Source: Mytilus edulis (Eukaryota; Mollusca; Bivalvia; Mytilida; Mytilidae). From it: a stretch of 64,000 nt of DNA. A program made the position numbers and the translations under genes. Positions 46,001 to 59,300 of the stretch are shown one piece after another; position 1 is the stretch's first letter; every line of letters starts with the position of its first letter. Below the pieces are notes generated by a model. It saw only the letters and a program-made list of their open reading frames with translations, was not told where the DNA came from and made no database searches. The stretch spans positions 50,551,838 to 50,615,837 of the forward strand of contig NC_092345.1 of the NCBI RefSeq assembly GCF_963676685.1, read 5' to 3'.

Positions 46001-47367
46001 CTTCCATATTTTACCTTTTATAGAAATCATAATAAGAAATGCACACAATTTTTGAATTAACAGTAATCTGTTATTACAGTCAAATCAAATGTGTCTAAAT
46101 AATATTTATATTATGAACATGATAATTTGTTATGAAATGTATTTAAATAAAAAGTAATATACAAAAAATGTTTTTGAAATATTCAAAGAAAAGTTTTTAA
46201 TAATAAACAAAATTAATGTTCACAGAAAATCCAGATTTGCAAGGATGACATAAAATGCCCCAGTCTGCTGCTAAATCAATAAGCTGTAAAACAGTGAAAA
46301 GTAGGTTATCAGCATCTAAAGGCAAGCTCAATCTATACTCAGCTCACAATTTTACACTGATGCATACAAAATACACTAATAATGCAAACAAATATACACA
46401 AAAAAACACAACAACACGTATGAGGCAAAAATCTGCTGAATTTCTACTGGCACAATAAAAAATAGTCTGGACAACTGTTGGATTTCAAAATGACAGAATG
46501 GCAGACATTATTTTCTGTAAAAGGTGACCTGTTAGGTATAAAAAAAAAAATAAGCATCATTGTTAAAACCTTTTTTTCTATATTGAACAAATTATTATGC
46601 AATTTTAAAATCTTTATGTTTTCCATTAAAATAACAAGTGGTCATTTTTGAAAGAGTAAATTAAAGTTCATGTACTATTTTAGACAGTTTCTTGTTTAGG
46701 AGGCAGACATATAGAATAAACATCACGGATTTAAAAAAAATGAAAAGGGAAAAAGTTATCTATCTTGATCCTTAAGACAAAGTGTGTGAAAAGCTCAAAT
46801 GAATGGATGAGCTGTATACTATTAAAAAAAACATATAAATTTCTTATATTTTATATTTTCTCCAAAATTCCTGCAGTAATTACATTATATAAATATCCAC
46901 AAAAATTGATTAGATGTTATTGACAAACTTCAATTTAAAACCCCAAAGGTTGTTGTTTGCTGATTATTTCAAAAATACATAAGTAATTGTAATAGTCTCT
47001 TAATTTGCATAAATTGTATAGGTATATAATTAATAAATGGTTAGTTTGTTAGTATATTCAGAAATTTCTTTCCCATACAGATATTTAAATTTAGTTTGTT
47101 TTGAAAGGCAATTACAAGTGTGTAAATTGAACCCAAAGTGAAAGAGTAATTAATAACTTTAATAGTTTTTAGAACAAAAAAGATCCATAGATATGAAATT
47201 GAATGATATTATAGTATACACAAAAATCTGAGCAACAAAATTCTGATATGTTATAGTTTATGCTAAGTTATTTGGAATTCAGTTTAAATCTCAAAACAAA
47301 ACACATTTTGGTAATTCGTTCATCTACTTCCAGTCAACACAATTATACATTAACAAAGATCTGAGCA
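43088..47367. other. convergent intergenic region between AP3M1 and PTGS
   Basis: About 43555-44000 is a family E copy (two tandem related blocks with ATGTCCCTT). About 44075-44160 matches 6100-6175 (GACCACCAATGGGTCTTCAA). 44778-44793 is a G homopolymer. 44160-47367 is mostly plain AT-rich DNA and should include the PTGS 3' UTR: it is full of TAAAT on the plus strand, i.e. AUUUA on the transcript strand, but base composition alone could explain that. Confidence 0.4.
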
Positions 47368-50300
47368 TTATAATTCTCCATGTTGGTCTTCTGGTTTTTC
47401 TGGTTCCTCTACAAAACCAGGAACTTTAAATGATACCACAGGACAGTCTTCTTTTATATTTTGACAAAAAAGTTTTTCTATAGTTGCTGTATTTACTATA
47501 TCAAATCCTACACTCCCCCCAAAAGTGGAGGGTTTCCAATATTTAGGACTACAGATGGGGTTAGCCATTAGTCCCTTAACTGAATATGGTCCACCCATTT
47601 CAACTATTGCTTCACCAAACACAGCTTTAGGACGACGTTTTTCAGTTATTAGACCAACATAAAATTCTACTGCTTCAATGTCTCCATAAAAGTTCTCTAA
47701 TTCTTTTGCTAACCATTTATTACCTACAAAAAGATATACAATCATCATCTGAAGAAAATATTTAAGAATTAAGTAGAGTATATATTAATACAAATTTATT
47801 TTATGCAAAACAAAATTAAGCAAGTTGTAGTTGCATGTATTGCAATGATCATGTGGTTGCATTTTTTGCATAAATGAAATCCTCACGGGAATTTTTTTTA
47901 AATTAAGTAAGCAAGCCTATGGTATGTTCAAGAAAGGATAGAAATTTAAATCAAGACAAACATTTATAACTAAATAACGTTATTGCGAACCCTATCTTAG
48001 TTTTCCATAGATTCACCTGCAAGTTACCTGTCGATTTAAACTTTTGGCAGTTCTATTGTCCCATCTAACAAATACAACAGGTATTGTTCTCTGTGAAGTT
48101 TATTCACTGGGACCTTTAAATTTCTTCTAGGAGAAATATATCACTCATTGATTAATTTACCTGACCAAAAAATTACCTTCTTTTTTTATTGAAATACTTC
48201 TATAAACTCACATAAACTGTATGCAATATTGTATTTATTCAATATATCATTAATATATTTTCAATCTGTTTAATATAAAATCTGGTTTAATACTAAAAAG
48301 TTTATTTCAGACACATTTTTTAGTATTTTCCAATGAATTTACATGTTTTTTTTGTTGTTCATTTATAGACTTATGTTTATAAAGACCTAAATTTAAAAAT
48401 AATAATATTCAATTTTTATTGCGAACCCTATCATAGTTTTCCATAGATTCACCTGCAAGTTACCTGTCCATTTAAACTTTTGTAAGTTCTATTGTCCCAT
48501 ATAACAAATACAACAGGTATTGTTCTCTGTGAAGTTTATTCACTGGGACCTTTAAATTTCTTCCAAGAGAAATATATCACTCATTGATTAATTTACCTGA
48601 GTAAAAAATTTAACTGTCAATGATGAAAAAATACTTATACCTGTATACCAATACTAAGTAAGGACTCACAAAACTGCATGTGGTGTTGTATTTATTCAAT
48701 ACCTGGAGTAACTCATTTTTAATGTGTTCAATATTACATTTGTAATACTGATTCAAAAATTAAAAGTTAATTTCTGATCAAATATTCAATATTTTTGTGT
48801 GTTTGATAAATAAAGATTTGAATATTATTATCTTTAAATTAAGGTCTTCATAAACATAAGTCTATTAATGAACAACAACAAAAACATGTAAATTCATTGG
48901 AAAATACTAAAAAATGTGTCTGAAATAAACTTTTTAGTATTAAACCAGATTTTATATTGAACAGATTGAAAATATATTAATGATAATATTGAATAAATAC
49001 AATATTGCATACAGTTTATGTGAGTTATTAGAAGTATTTCAATAAAAAAGAAGATAATTTTTTGGTCAGGTAAATTAATCAATGAGTGATATATTTCTCC
49101 TAGAAGAAATTTAAAGGTCCCAGTGAATAAACTACACAGAGAACAATACCTGTTGTATTTGTTAGATGGGACAATAGAACTGCCAAAAGTTTAAATCGAC
49201 AGGTAACTTGCAGGTGAATCTATGGAAAACTAAGATAGGGTTCGCAATAATTATCAAACACACAAAAATATTGAATATTTGATCAGAAATCAACTTTTAA
49301 TTTTTGAATCAGTATTAATATTGAACACATTAAAAACAAGTTATTGGTATTGAATAAATACAACACCACATGCAGTTTTGTGAGTCCTTACTTAGTATTG
49401 GTATAAGTATTTTTTCATCATTGACAGTTCAATTTTTTGTTCAGGTCAATTAATCAATGAGTGATATATTTCTCTTGGAAGAAATTTAAAGGTCCCAGTG
49501 AATAAACTACACAGAGAACAATACCTGTTGTATTTGTTAGATGGGACAATAGAACTGCCAAAAGTTTAAATCGACAGGTAACTTGCAGGTGAATCTATGG
49601 AAAACTAAGATAGGGTTCGCAATAATTATCAAACACACAAAAATATTGAATATTTGATCAGAAATCAACTTTTAATTTTTGAATCAGTATTAATATTGAA
49701 CACATTAAAAACAAGTTATTGGTATTGAATAAATACAACACCACATGCAGTTTTGTGAGTCCTTACTTAGTATTGGTATAAGTATTTTTTCATCATTGAC
49801 AGTTCAATTTTTTGTTCAGGTCAATTAATCAATGAGTGATATATTTCCGGTACGTCTAAACACCGCTCAGGACCTCCTGAGTGCACTCAGGACATACAAA
49901 GTGCACTCAGGACATGAACTATATGTTTTAGTGAGTGTTGGAGGTATGCATTCGATAGATAATTTAATTCTCCATCTAATAATTTTTGTTTTTATTAAAT
50001 TATTTTAACATTTAAGGAGTTATTGAAGATTTCATCGGCACGTGCCGTTTTTGGAAATATGTCAGGCATGACCGTGGATTATATTGAATACCAATTATCA
50101 TGTTGATTAGGTCGTTTAATCTTTAATAATTAGGAGTGATTAGTGATGGTACAAACCCCATACAAGTAAGCTTTGAAAACAAGCAAAATCAAGATGTCTT
50201 TTGAAAAATAAAGAACAATGAAGATATATATATATTGTTTTAGAAAAAAAAAAACTATTAAATAAAGTTAACCTTTTCTTTTTGTTTGTAATAATTGAAG

Positions 50301-53300
50301 CCAGTCGAGAAATATGAGAAATGTACATATATAGTTATATATATAGGAAATTTTCGTTCATAAAATTCATTTTATTTCATTAACCTAATAGATAAAAAAA
50401 AATATCGTTATTATATTCTTTGTATAGAATCAGATTTTCGTATTTTATTAAAAGGAGTAGGTCCGGTAAGGACTCATTTTGGCCTCAAATTTCAGTTTCA
50501 TCTGACGAAAGATTTTGACCATGTTTTAAACACTTAAGTGTCTATTTCACTCAATTCAATTAGTTTATGTGAAAGATTTTAACTGATTAAGTCATTAAAA
50601 ACGATCCGATTGAAGCTCAAATATGAAAAATCTCTCAAATATGCCATAAAACGTCACTTTTCAGATGATTTTTGTCAAAAATGAAAGTGGCCGCATCCGT
50701 GTTTATCCACAACCTTTATATATGTTATGTATTATCATAAAATACAACTTTCATTGCAATATTAAGGATGAACACGAATGCGGCCACTTTCGTTTTACAC
50801 GGAAACCGTCTAAAATTTAACTAAAATGATAGAATTTTGAAGATTTCAGTAATTTACCATGACTTAATGGTGATACAACCCTATATATGTGCATTGTATT
50901 GTCAAAAAAGTCCATATTTATGTAGCAGAAGCATTCAACTGTCCAATAAATAACTAAAAGTTTACATTTTAACAATTTTGTAAAACTGTTATATTTTTGG
51001 GCCAAAAGGGGGCCTTACCGGACCTACTCCTTTCGTGCAATAAAAAGTTAAAGATTTATATTTAGTTAAAAAAATTAAAAAGAATAATTCTTTCGTATTT
51101 TCATATCTCTAGATATATTACAATAGTACGGAAGCCCTGGAGTTCCATGAACGAACATTACAACTTGCGCGCAAGATAGTAACTCATGCGCAAGTTGTAG
51201 TTTTTTGCGTGGCACTCCAGGGCTTCCGGACAGATCACTCACTAAAAATAGCGTTGAATTCAAAAATAAATATATTGGTATCATTCTGTTCTAATTCTTA
51301 TTCATACAATTGTGTGTGTGTGTGTTTTGTTCTATTTTCTTGTCTTTGAGATTCATTCAAATAATTAACCGACTTTTTAACCAATGAGAGGCTGTGTATG
51401 TATAACATAACGATTCAATCAAAATTTCATTTAGGTAGATTTATTCCCCTATTATAACTCGTTCTTGTCCTGTAATAAATTCCTTAAACGAGTTTGAAAA
51501 GGGAAATAAAATTGTCATACTTTTCATGAATTAAGATTTAGTTTTGTAAAGGGAATCCGTTCTTCACTGTAGAAGCCGTACTTACTAAAATACGCTTTTC
51601 AAATAATCAAATCTCATGTAGTTAGACGTGAACTTTCTCATTTTTATCGTTCTTTTCCAGTAATTTTATTCTTGAGTAATACGAGTGTTTTAACGGTAAG
51701 ATTTATCTTTCTCATTAAAGTTGTTCTTGACTAGCTGTAATACAAGCCTTCAGTTGAACGAATTCAAATGTGAAAATAAGTTCTGAAAAACTAATTTGTC
51801 TACGTTTTCTGAAAATTATCATATTTGGTAATTATTTCTAAATGATTTGTAAGTAAACGAAATCCGTTCAAACCACGTTCAAAACCACGACTAAGTCTTC
51901 TTGCACAGTTTGAAGTGCCCCCCCCCCCTCGAAACTTGCTATTTCAAGAAATTTGTCATATATGGCAAGGCTGTAAAAATCTTTAATAAATTTTTAACAT
52001 TCATGAAAAAGGTCATAAAGTGTGCATGCCATAAGAAAATGTTTATCAGTCTCTACTTTCACTGCAACTTTCACAAAACTTAATAACATAGTGCTATTCA
52101 TTTTAAACGTAACACGTACAGTACTAACAACACAATTCATAAACAACAATAAACATAATCCAATCAATTTTGTTGATTGGATAATTCACGGCTCAGTAGT
52201 TGTGTAATCAGTGACACGTGCCCTCATTATTTCATAAGAATTAACATATCTATCTAAGTTCGATTTCAAATTCTACCAAAATCTAACTCTTAAATAAGCA
52301 GCATGTAACGAACATATTCATCCATCCTGTGTGCAAATACGATGACTATAAAGGGTCCTGAGTGCACATTGTATGTCCTGAGTGCACTCAGGAGGTCCTG
52401 AGCGGTGTTTAGACGTACCCATATATTTCTCTTGGAAGAAATTTAAAGGTCCCAGTGAATAAACTACACAGAGAACAATACCTGTTGTATTTGTTAGATG
52501 GGACAATAGAACTGCCAAAAGTTTAAATCGACAGGTAACTTGCAGGTGAATCTATGGAAAACTAAGATAGGGTTCGCAATAATTATCAAACACACAAAAA
52601 TATTGAATATTTGATCAGAAATCAACTTTTAATTTTTGAATCAGTATTAATATTGAACACATTAAAAACAAGTTATTGGTATTGAATAAATACAACACCA
52701 CATGCAGTTTTGTGAGTCCTTACTTAGTATTGGTATAAGTATTTTTTCATCATTGACAGTTCAATTTTTTGTTCAGGTCAATTAATCAATGAGTGATATA
52801 TTTCTCTTGGAAGAAATTTAAAGGTCCCAGTGAATAAACTACACAGAGAACAATACCTGTTGTATTTGTTAGATGGGACAATAGAACTGCCAAAAGTTTA
52901 AATCGACAGGTAACTTGCAGGTGAATCTATGGAAAACTAAGATAGCGTTCGCAATAATTATCAAACACACAAAAATATTGAATATTTGATCAGAAATCAA
53001 CTTTTAATTTTTGAATCAGTATTAATATTGAACACATTAAAAACAAGTTATTGGTATTGAATAAATACAACACCACATGCAGTTTTGTGAGTCCTTACTT
53101 AGTATTGGTATAAGTATTTTTTCATCATTGACAGTTCAATTTTTTGTTCAGGTCAATTAATCAATGAGTGATATATTTCTCTTGGAAGAAATTTAAAGGT
53201 CCCAGTGAATAAACTACACAGAGAACAATACCTGTTGTATTTGTTAGATGGGACAATAGAACTGCCAAAAGTTTAAATGGACAGGTAACTTGCAGGTGAA

Positions 53301-56300
53301 TCTATGGAAAACTAAGATAGGGTTCGCAATAAGAGCTCATACTGCATAGTGACTTGTTTGTATACTGGATACTAACATATAGCAAAGTCCCTCATTTCAT
53401 GTTGGTTTAATAATGATCTATTTGATCATCATGCCATAAATATTCCTAAAACTATACATGCTATATATGATGTCGACAGTTGCATACTGATGAAAGATGT
53501 ATGGTCACTTTGTTGACCACTGAACATATCTAATCAAATTGCATTATTAATTTTACATTTAAAAAAGTTTATAATATATAGTTATTATTCAATATTGACA
53601 CAAAATTTAAATTAAAGTAAATTTATCTACTGACCTGTTAATTCTTCAAATGATTTAAATGGTTTTAAATTAAAACGTTTTCTATAATTATTTAAAGGCT
53701 GCAGACGTAATGTACGGCCATGTTTGATTAAATCCTTCACAACATTCACTGTGTACTTTCCATGATTCCTTACTGTGAACTGAAAGGAAAAAAAGATGAA
53801 CAATATTAAAAGTGACATCTAAAAGAAATATTTTGTTAAAGGCATAAATTAAAAACATTTTTTTTTGCAATAGTGATAATCAGTCCTTTTTTCTATCTGG
53901 AGTGTTGCAGTATAAATTTGATCTTGCAACTGCAAATGTACCTCCAATTAGTAAAAAATTCAGTTTTTTCCAGAAACTAAGCATAATTGGAAAACATTTT
54001 TTCATCATAATCACAAAGGTATGATATGCTAGCAATTGGTGGCCATGTGTCTTTCACTCATATGATAAATTTTTCTTCACACACATTTTCTCAAACTTCC
54101 AAAAACCAATCTTTAGCAGAACCTGTTACTATCCAGGGGGGGGAGGGCACTTCCTATATACAAGGTGATAGGACGTGTCGCTAGAATAGGTCACTTTTTC
54201 AAGCTTGACAATATGGGAATAGGTCGGGAAAACTATCAGAAATATATGAAAAGGTCAATTAAGTTCCATAACTTCGTCTGTCATCTTTCTTGGGTATTCA
54301 TGGCTGAGTTTTATTGACCAACCAATTTTCTCATTACACACCACACAAACCCAAACAATATGAGAAAAGGTAAAATTTTTACCTACGTGAAACATGGAAG
54401 AGTGGGGTAAAAGATCCCCCGCGACAGCCCCTATCAACTAAGTAATGAAGTGCCCCCCCCCAGAACACACAATGTGGACCCTTTATTTTGAATTAAATAA
54501 TATGAGTTTACTTACTGCACCAGCATTCTGTTTTGATAACGAATCTACAAAAGTGGCCATTCCATGTTTTATAACAAGCTTTGGATTCACCAAAAAATCC
54601 TTCATAGTATAATTTACTCCTCCGATCGTGAAATCATCTGGCATCAATGGATGCCAATGATATAAGTGATTAAATTCCAAAGCGATACGGTTCTGGTATT
54701 GAAATGGTTCACCAAATAACAACGAAGGATCAAAAAGAAGTTTAAAGTTGTAGTTACTCAAATGCTGTACATAATCTTCAATCACAATCTTGATTGTCTC
54801 CCCTGAAAATAAATATTGAATTATTTTACTCATCAGCAATGTAAACTTCAGTAACAAGAATTATTAATTTATTTTGTATTCTACTTTTTTGAAATCATTG
54901 GGTTTTTTTTTTTACAAATTTTAATTTTTAAGTACAATCAGTAACACTTTTCCATATTTCACACTTATATTGCTTGTTAATTAAATGTTAACTACAGGTA
55001 AATGGAGAAGGCAACATGTTCCCCCTTTTTATTTTTTTTTAAATTCATGCATTTTTTTTTTAATAACAAAGAAATATTCAATAAGAATTCAACAGCAATC
55101 CATTTTGCTTTCATTTCATTCCAAATTTGTTTCCATATTTTTAAAGTTACAGCTATACATAGGAACTATATTGTTTGAAATATTTACTTCTATCTTACAC
55201 TAGCATGTTCTTGACAGAGTGGGAATAAGAGGTGTAACCTTGAAACTAACCTAATAATATCAATTTTCCTGTTTGATAGAGTCTTTCATCATCCCATTCT
55301 GGATGTTCCTTTTTCATAACATCACATACACGATTATGTTCCCTCATCCAGATGGAAGCATACATGAATAGTCCAGGGAGGTTTCCAAAAAATGAGTGAC
55401 CAAGGGCATACTTGCTGTCCTCTGGTACTGGCATAATGTACTGCATTTCTACCTGGGCATCCTTACTTAAAGGTGGCCATTCTTCACCATTTACAGTCTA
55501 AAAGTAAGAAACATTTTGTTAATTTTTTATGTATAGTATATAAATTCTAAGTTAAGTTAATAACTTTTTCATATAATAGTACATGTACACGAAAAAGAAT
55601 AAAACTGAAAACCCCTAGAAAAAAATATGTATTTTGTTTGGTGATTTCAGGATTTTGCTGTATTTTAATATCGTTATCTTTTCATTTTTAGTGTTTTTTA
55701 AGTTATTTAGGCTTGAGTGTTTTTTTCTGAAATTTCTAAACATAAAATTACCATAAACAAAAGTTGAATATGATGATAATTTTTTTTAACTGATTACATT
55801 TGACATCTTTTTATATGCAAGTTTTCCTACTAGGGAAAAAGGTACTATTTATTCTGCCATAGGCGACAATACTAACATTTTCTAATTTTACCACTTTTTA
55901 TAATAAAAACCTGGATAAAACAGTTATGTGTGGTGTTAGTACTTTATTACTCTATTTTAAAAATTGAAGCCAAATAGTATCATGACCAATTTCCAACGGA
56001 GCTTGTTTATGTTATCCATGCCCACCGTCATTTTGCAGCAAATTTATAAAATTTTTAAAGCCTTTTCGGATAATTCTCTAGAAAATATTTCAATAGGTTT
56101 TAAAATTTATATTGTAAATATAAACACTGCAGTTATTCATAGATAAATAAAAAAATATGTTGTACCCTTACATCCAATCATGGCGCTCCTAAGTTGACTT
56201 CCTTCACCTGTCTTGGGTACACAAAAGGCCAACCTAATGCTGGGAAAATGTAATAGTACCGTTTTCCCTTAATTTTGATTCAAATCACTCAAAGGGAGAT

Positions 56301-59300
56301 AACTGTATTTTTTTTCTCTAAAAAATCCACTGACATTGTCATTACAGCTACATTTATTGTATTAGAATGAATGCACTTATTTTGTAAATATTAGCATATA
56401 ATAAATTCTAAGAAAAAATCAGTTAATAGTCAGTTATAACTTTATTTTACAAAATGAATTTATGTCGTAATTTTCCATTCTATATATTGATAATAATGAA
56501 ATATACTTACTTGAGCTTTTAATTTGCCATCTTTAAAAGATCTTAATAGATTTTCATCATGCTTGTTTTTTCCATATACATGTGTCATATCAACCTATAA
56601 ATAATATGAATTCTGAACACATGTATTTACAAACCTTAGAGATCTAGAAAGTACCAAAATTTAATTTAATCAAGATATATTTTTTAAAACATTTTTTTCT
56701 CTCTTTAGAATAAAAGGCTTTCTAATAACATTTGTACTAAATAACCTAAAAATGAATGAATTGTGTATTTCCTAATATATATTCCAAGCACAAAATAATA
56801 TTTCTTAGCCATTAAAAGATGAAAAAAAATGCCAACAGCACTGAATTTTTAACTTTCTTTCACAGAACACCTGTGGTCATTACTATGTCAGTAAACATAA
56901 ATAGTTCTAATAGTCTATTTGAGAATTCCACAATTGACTCTGTAATTAGAGATCCACTTGTATCCCAAGTTGTCCTTAGGAGGGACATAAATTTCATAGA
57001 CAATGGAGTAGACGAAAGAGCAAATTCATCTGTGCATAATGTGTGTAATCTTAAAGTTAAAATTTTACCCCAATTTCACAGTCCACTCAGACTGAACATA
57101 GAAAATGATAGTGCGAGTGGGGCATCTATGTACTAAGGACATTTTCTTGTTAATCAAATTTTTGAAAAAAAATATATATTTTATATGTAGTTTTGATTTT
57201 GTAAAATTCAATTCTGTACTAGCATTATTATGAATATTAACTATATTACCCCATGTCCTCCCCACTGGTACTGTGGTCCACGTTTGATGTCTGTTTTAAA
57301 AAACTGATGTGTAAAATGTTGAGCAAAGAAGCTAAACAAAGCACTTGTTCCAATTGGCTCTGGCTTGAATTTCTCTCGTATGAATAATTTATTAACCAGG
57401 ACATCTACATCTGGGAGTATCTTCTTTCCTGCCACACCCATGGGGGTGGGACATTCCACAGGGACTGGTGGTAACGTCCTTGTGTAAAATGAAACATTGT
57501 AATTTGCATCAAGGGTGATGTATGGATGTTCATTTTCATATGTTGGAGGACTGTCAATCATGTCAGATCTCACTAAAAAATATAATATAATAATATTTAT
57601 TTAATGAAATCTCATTTTATTTTCTCCATAATTTATACATATGTTTTTGTTGATAAGTATAAATAACCACCATGTTTTGCTTTTAATCATGATGTCAACT
57701 GTCTTTTTTGTGAAAGATTTGATAACTTTTGTGAAATACAGGTAAATTTTGAAAAGCTAAATATACTGTGACTATTTTACAAACATTCATACCATAAAAT
57801 GTACCTGATGGTTGTATCTTTGCTAACAATAAATGAAGATGTGTTGAATTTTAGTTTATAATCTAGGCAATGCAGCAACAAAGATGTGTTGTGCCTTTGC
57901 TTACAATCCAGTTAAATAGATGTGTTGTATTTAAGTTTAAGAGAATGCAGCATTATAAAGATGTGTTGCTATTTTGCAAGTAACTCAACTGTAGATATTT
58001 CTAACATTTGTAACTTTGTTTTCATTAGTGAGGGCCCTCATGGGGTTTTTGAGTATGTGATTACTTGGCCGTTTTTTTAATGATTATTTGATTATTAAGC
58101 CAAATATTTCATGATTATTTGAATACCTAGGACTGCATTTTTAGTTTATGATTATTTGATTACTAAAGATAAGCAAATATTTAATGATTATGTGATTATA
58201 TTGGCAAAAAAATGGTGATTATGTGATTACTAGGACCCCCCCCCCCCCCCCCCCCCCCCCCATATGAGGGGCCTCATTAGTCCATTATTAAAATTTATAA
58301 TAAAAAGTTCTGGTAGCAACAAAAACAAAATTCATCAATGGTATAACTAATTTAATGTATGAATCATTACCGATATACTGTCACAAATGTGTCCAACATT
58401 GATTCATACATATTGCAAATTTGTGTAAGAGTTTTAGATTATAAGTATGTTAACAATTTATTTCAAAACTAAATAATGCACAATGTAAAGCATACTTGTA
58501 ATTTTAAATTCAGCATTATACATTTGTATTTCTTATCTTATGCAAAATTTGTTTGATTACAAAAGAATATTGATATATTGAGGTATGTGCATATAGAAAA
58601 CATTGTATTATCTTTAAAGCCTACCTTTAAAAACATATATTGTATATTTTAAAGCTAGCTGCCATTCAAATGCCAGGTCATTCATACAAAATACGATAAC
58701 ATTATACAATGATGAGTTTAAATTTCTTTAAACTACAAAATTTCAAATATATATAGCCTTTCTGAGAAATATTGATAATCTAATATTTAATTTTTTTTTT
58801 TGAAAATACCAGACCACAATTTCAAAGAAAAATTATACATGTAAAATGTACAAATTTGTGATTTAAAGTTCTGTAGGTAGGTCATATGTTATTATCATCC
58901 ATAAATTGACCTTGGATTTTAGGTCTTGAAGGTGCAATCTACGAGCACCTTCAAGATTTTTGGACATAGATGGACCAAATAAGGCTTAAAATGGTCAATT
59001 AAATCAGGTTGACTGGACAAAATTAATTTAAGAAAAGAAAATTAATCAAAATCACAAAATATTTTGAAATGCAGAAATGTTTCAAAACATTTTGGAATAT
59101 TTTTCATGGTGCATATTGAAAAGCCAAAATTAAATGAATTTTGAACACATCTAGAATAACTAGATCACATCCCGCTAACATGTTTAACCCCGCCACATTA
59201 TTTATGTATGTGCCTGTCCCAAGTCAGGAGCCTGTAATTCAGTGGTTGTCGTTTGTTTATGTGTTACATATTTTTTTTTTGTTCATTTTTTTACATAAAT

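Larger units (their letters stand above)
49847..52420. mobile_element. 2574-bp TIR element inserted in a 375-bp satellite unit
   Basis: 8-bp TSD ATATATTT (49839-49846 and 52421-52428); removing the element restores a normal 375-bp monomer. TIRs of about 70 bp begin GGTACGTCTAAACACCGCTC and include CAGGACCTCCTGAGTGCACT with a second GTGCACTCAGGAC repeat. The 8-bp TSD fits hAT. There is no recognisable transposase: the interior is AT-rich and holds a family J element (50451-51033) and a hairpin (51128-51230). Confidence 0.85.
47983..53332. repeat. satellite/inverted-repeat block with 375-bp monomers in PTGS last intron
   Basis: Outer ends are mutually inverted: TTATTGCGAACCCTATCTTA at 47983 and TAAGATAGGGTTCGCAATAA ending at 53332, extended by a further 30 bp or more. 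The left arm has two plus-oriented units (47985 and 48421, different subtypes). The axis is near 48800; the right side has units in the opposite orientation. Four intervals between successive TTCGCAATAA marks (49241, 49616, 52573 less the insert, 52948, 53323) are exactly 375 bp. These units are nearly identical, so expansion is recent. No ORF, no clear TSD. Confidence 0.85.

Noticed and set aside
58030..58280. 8-bp TSD TCATTAGT (hAT) for the poly-C MITE
   Set aside because: With that boundary the inverted termini fall out of register by two bases; TTAG with 13-bp TIRs fits better.
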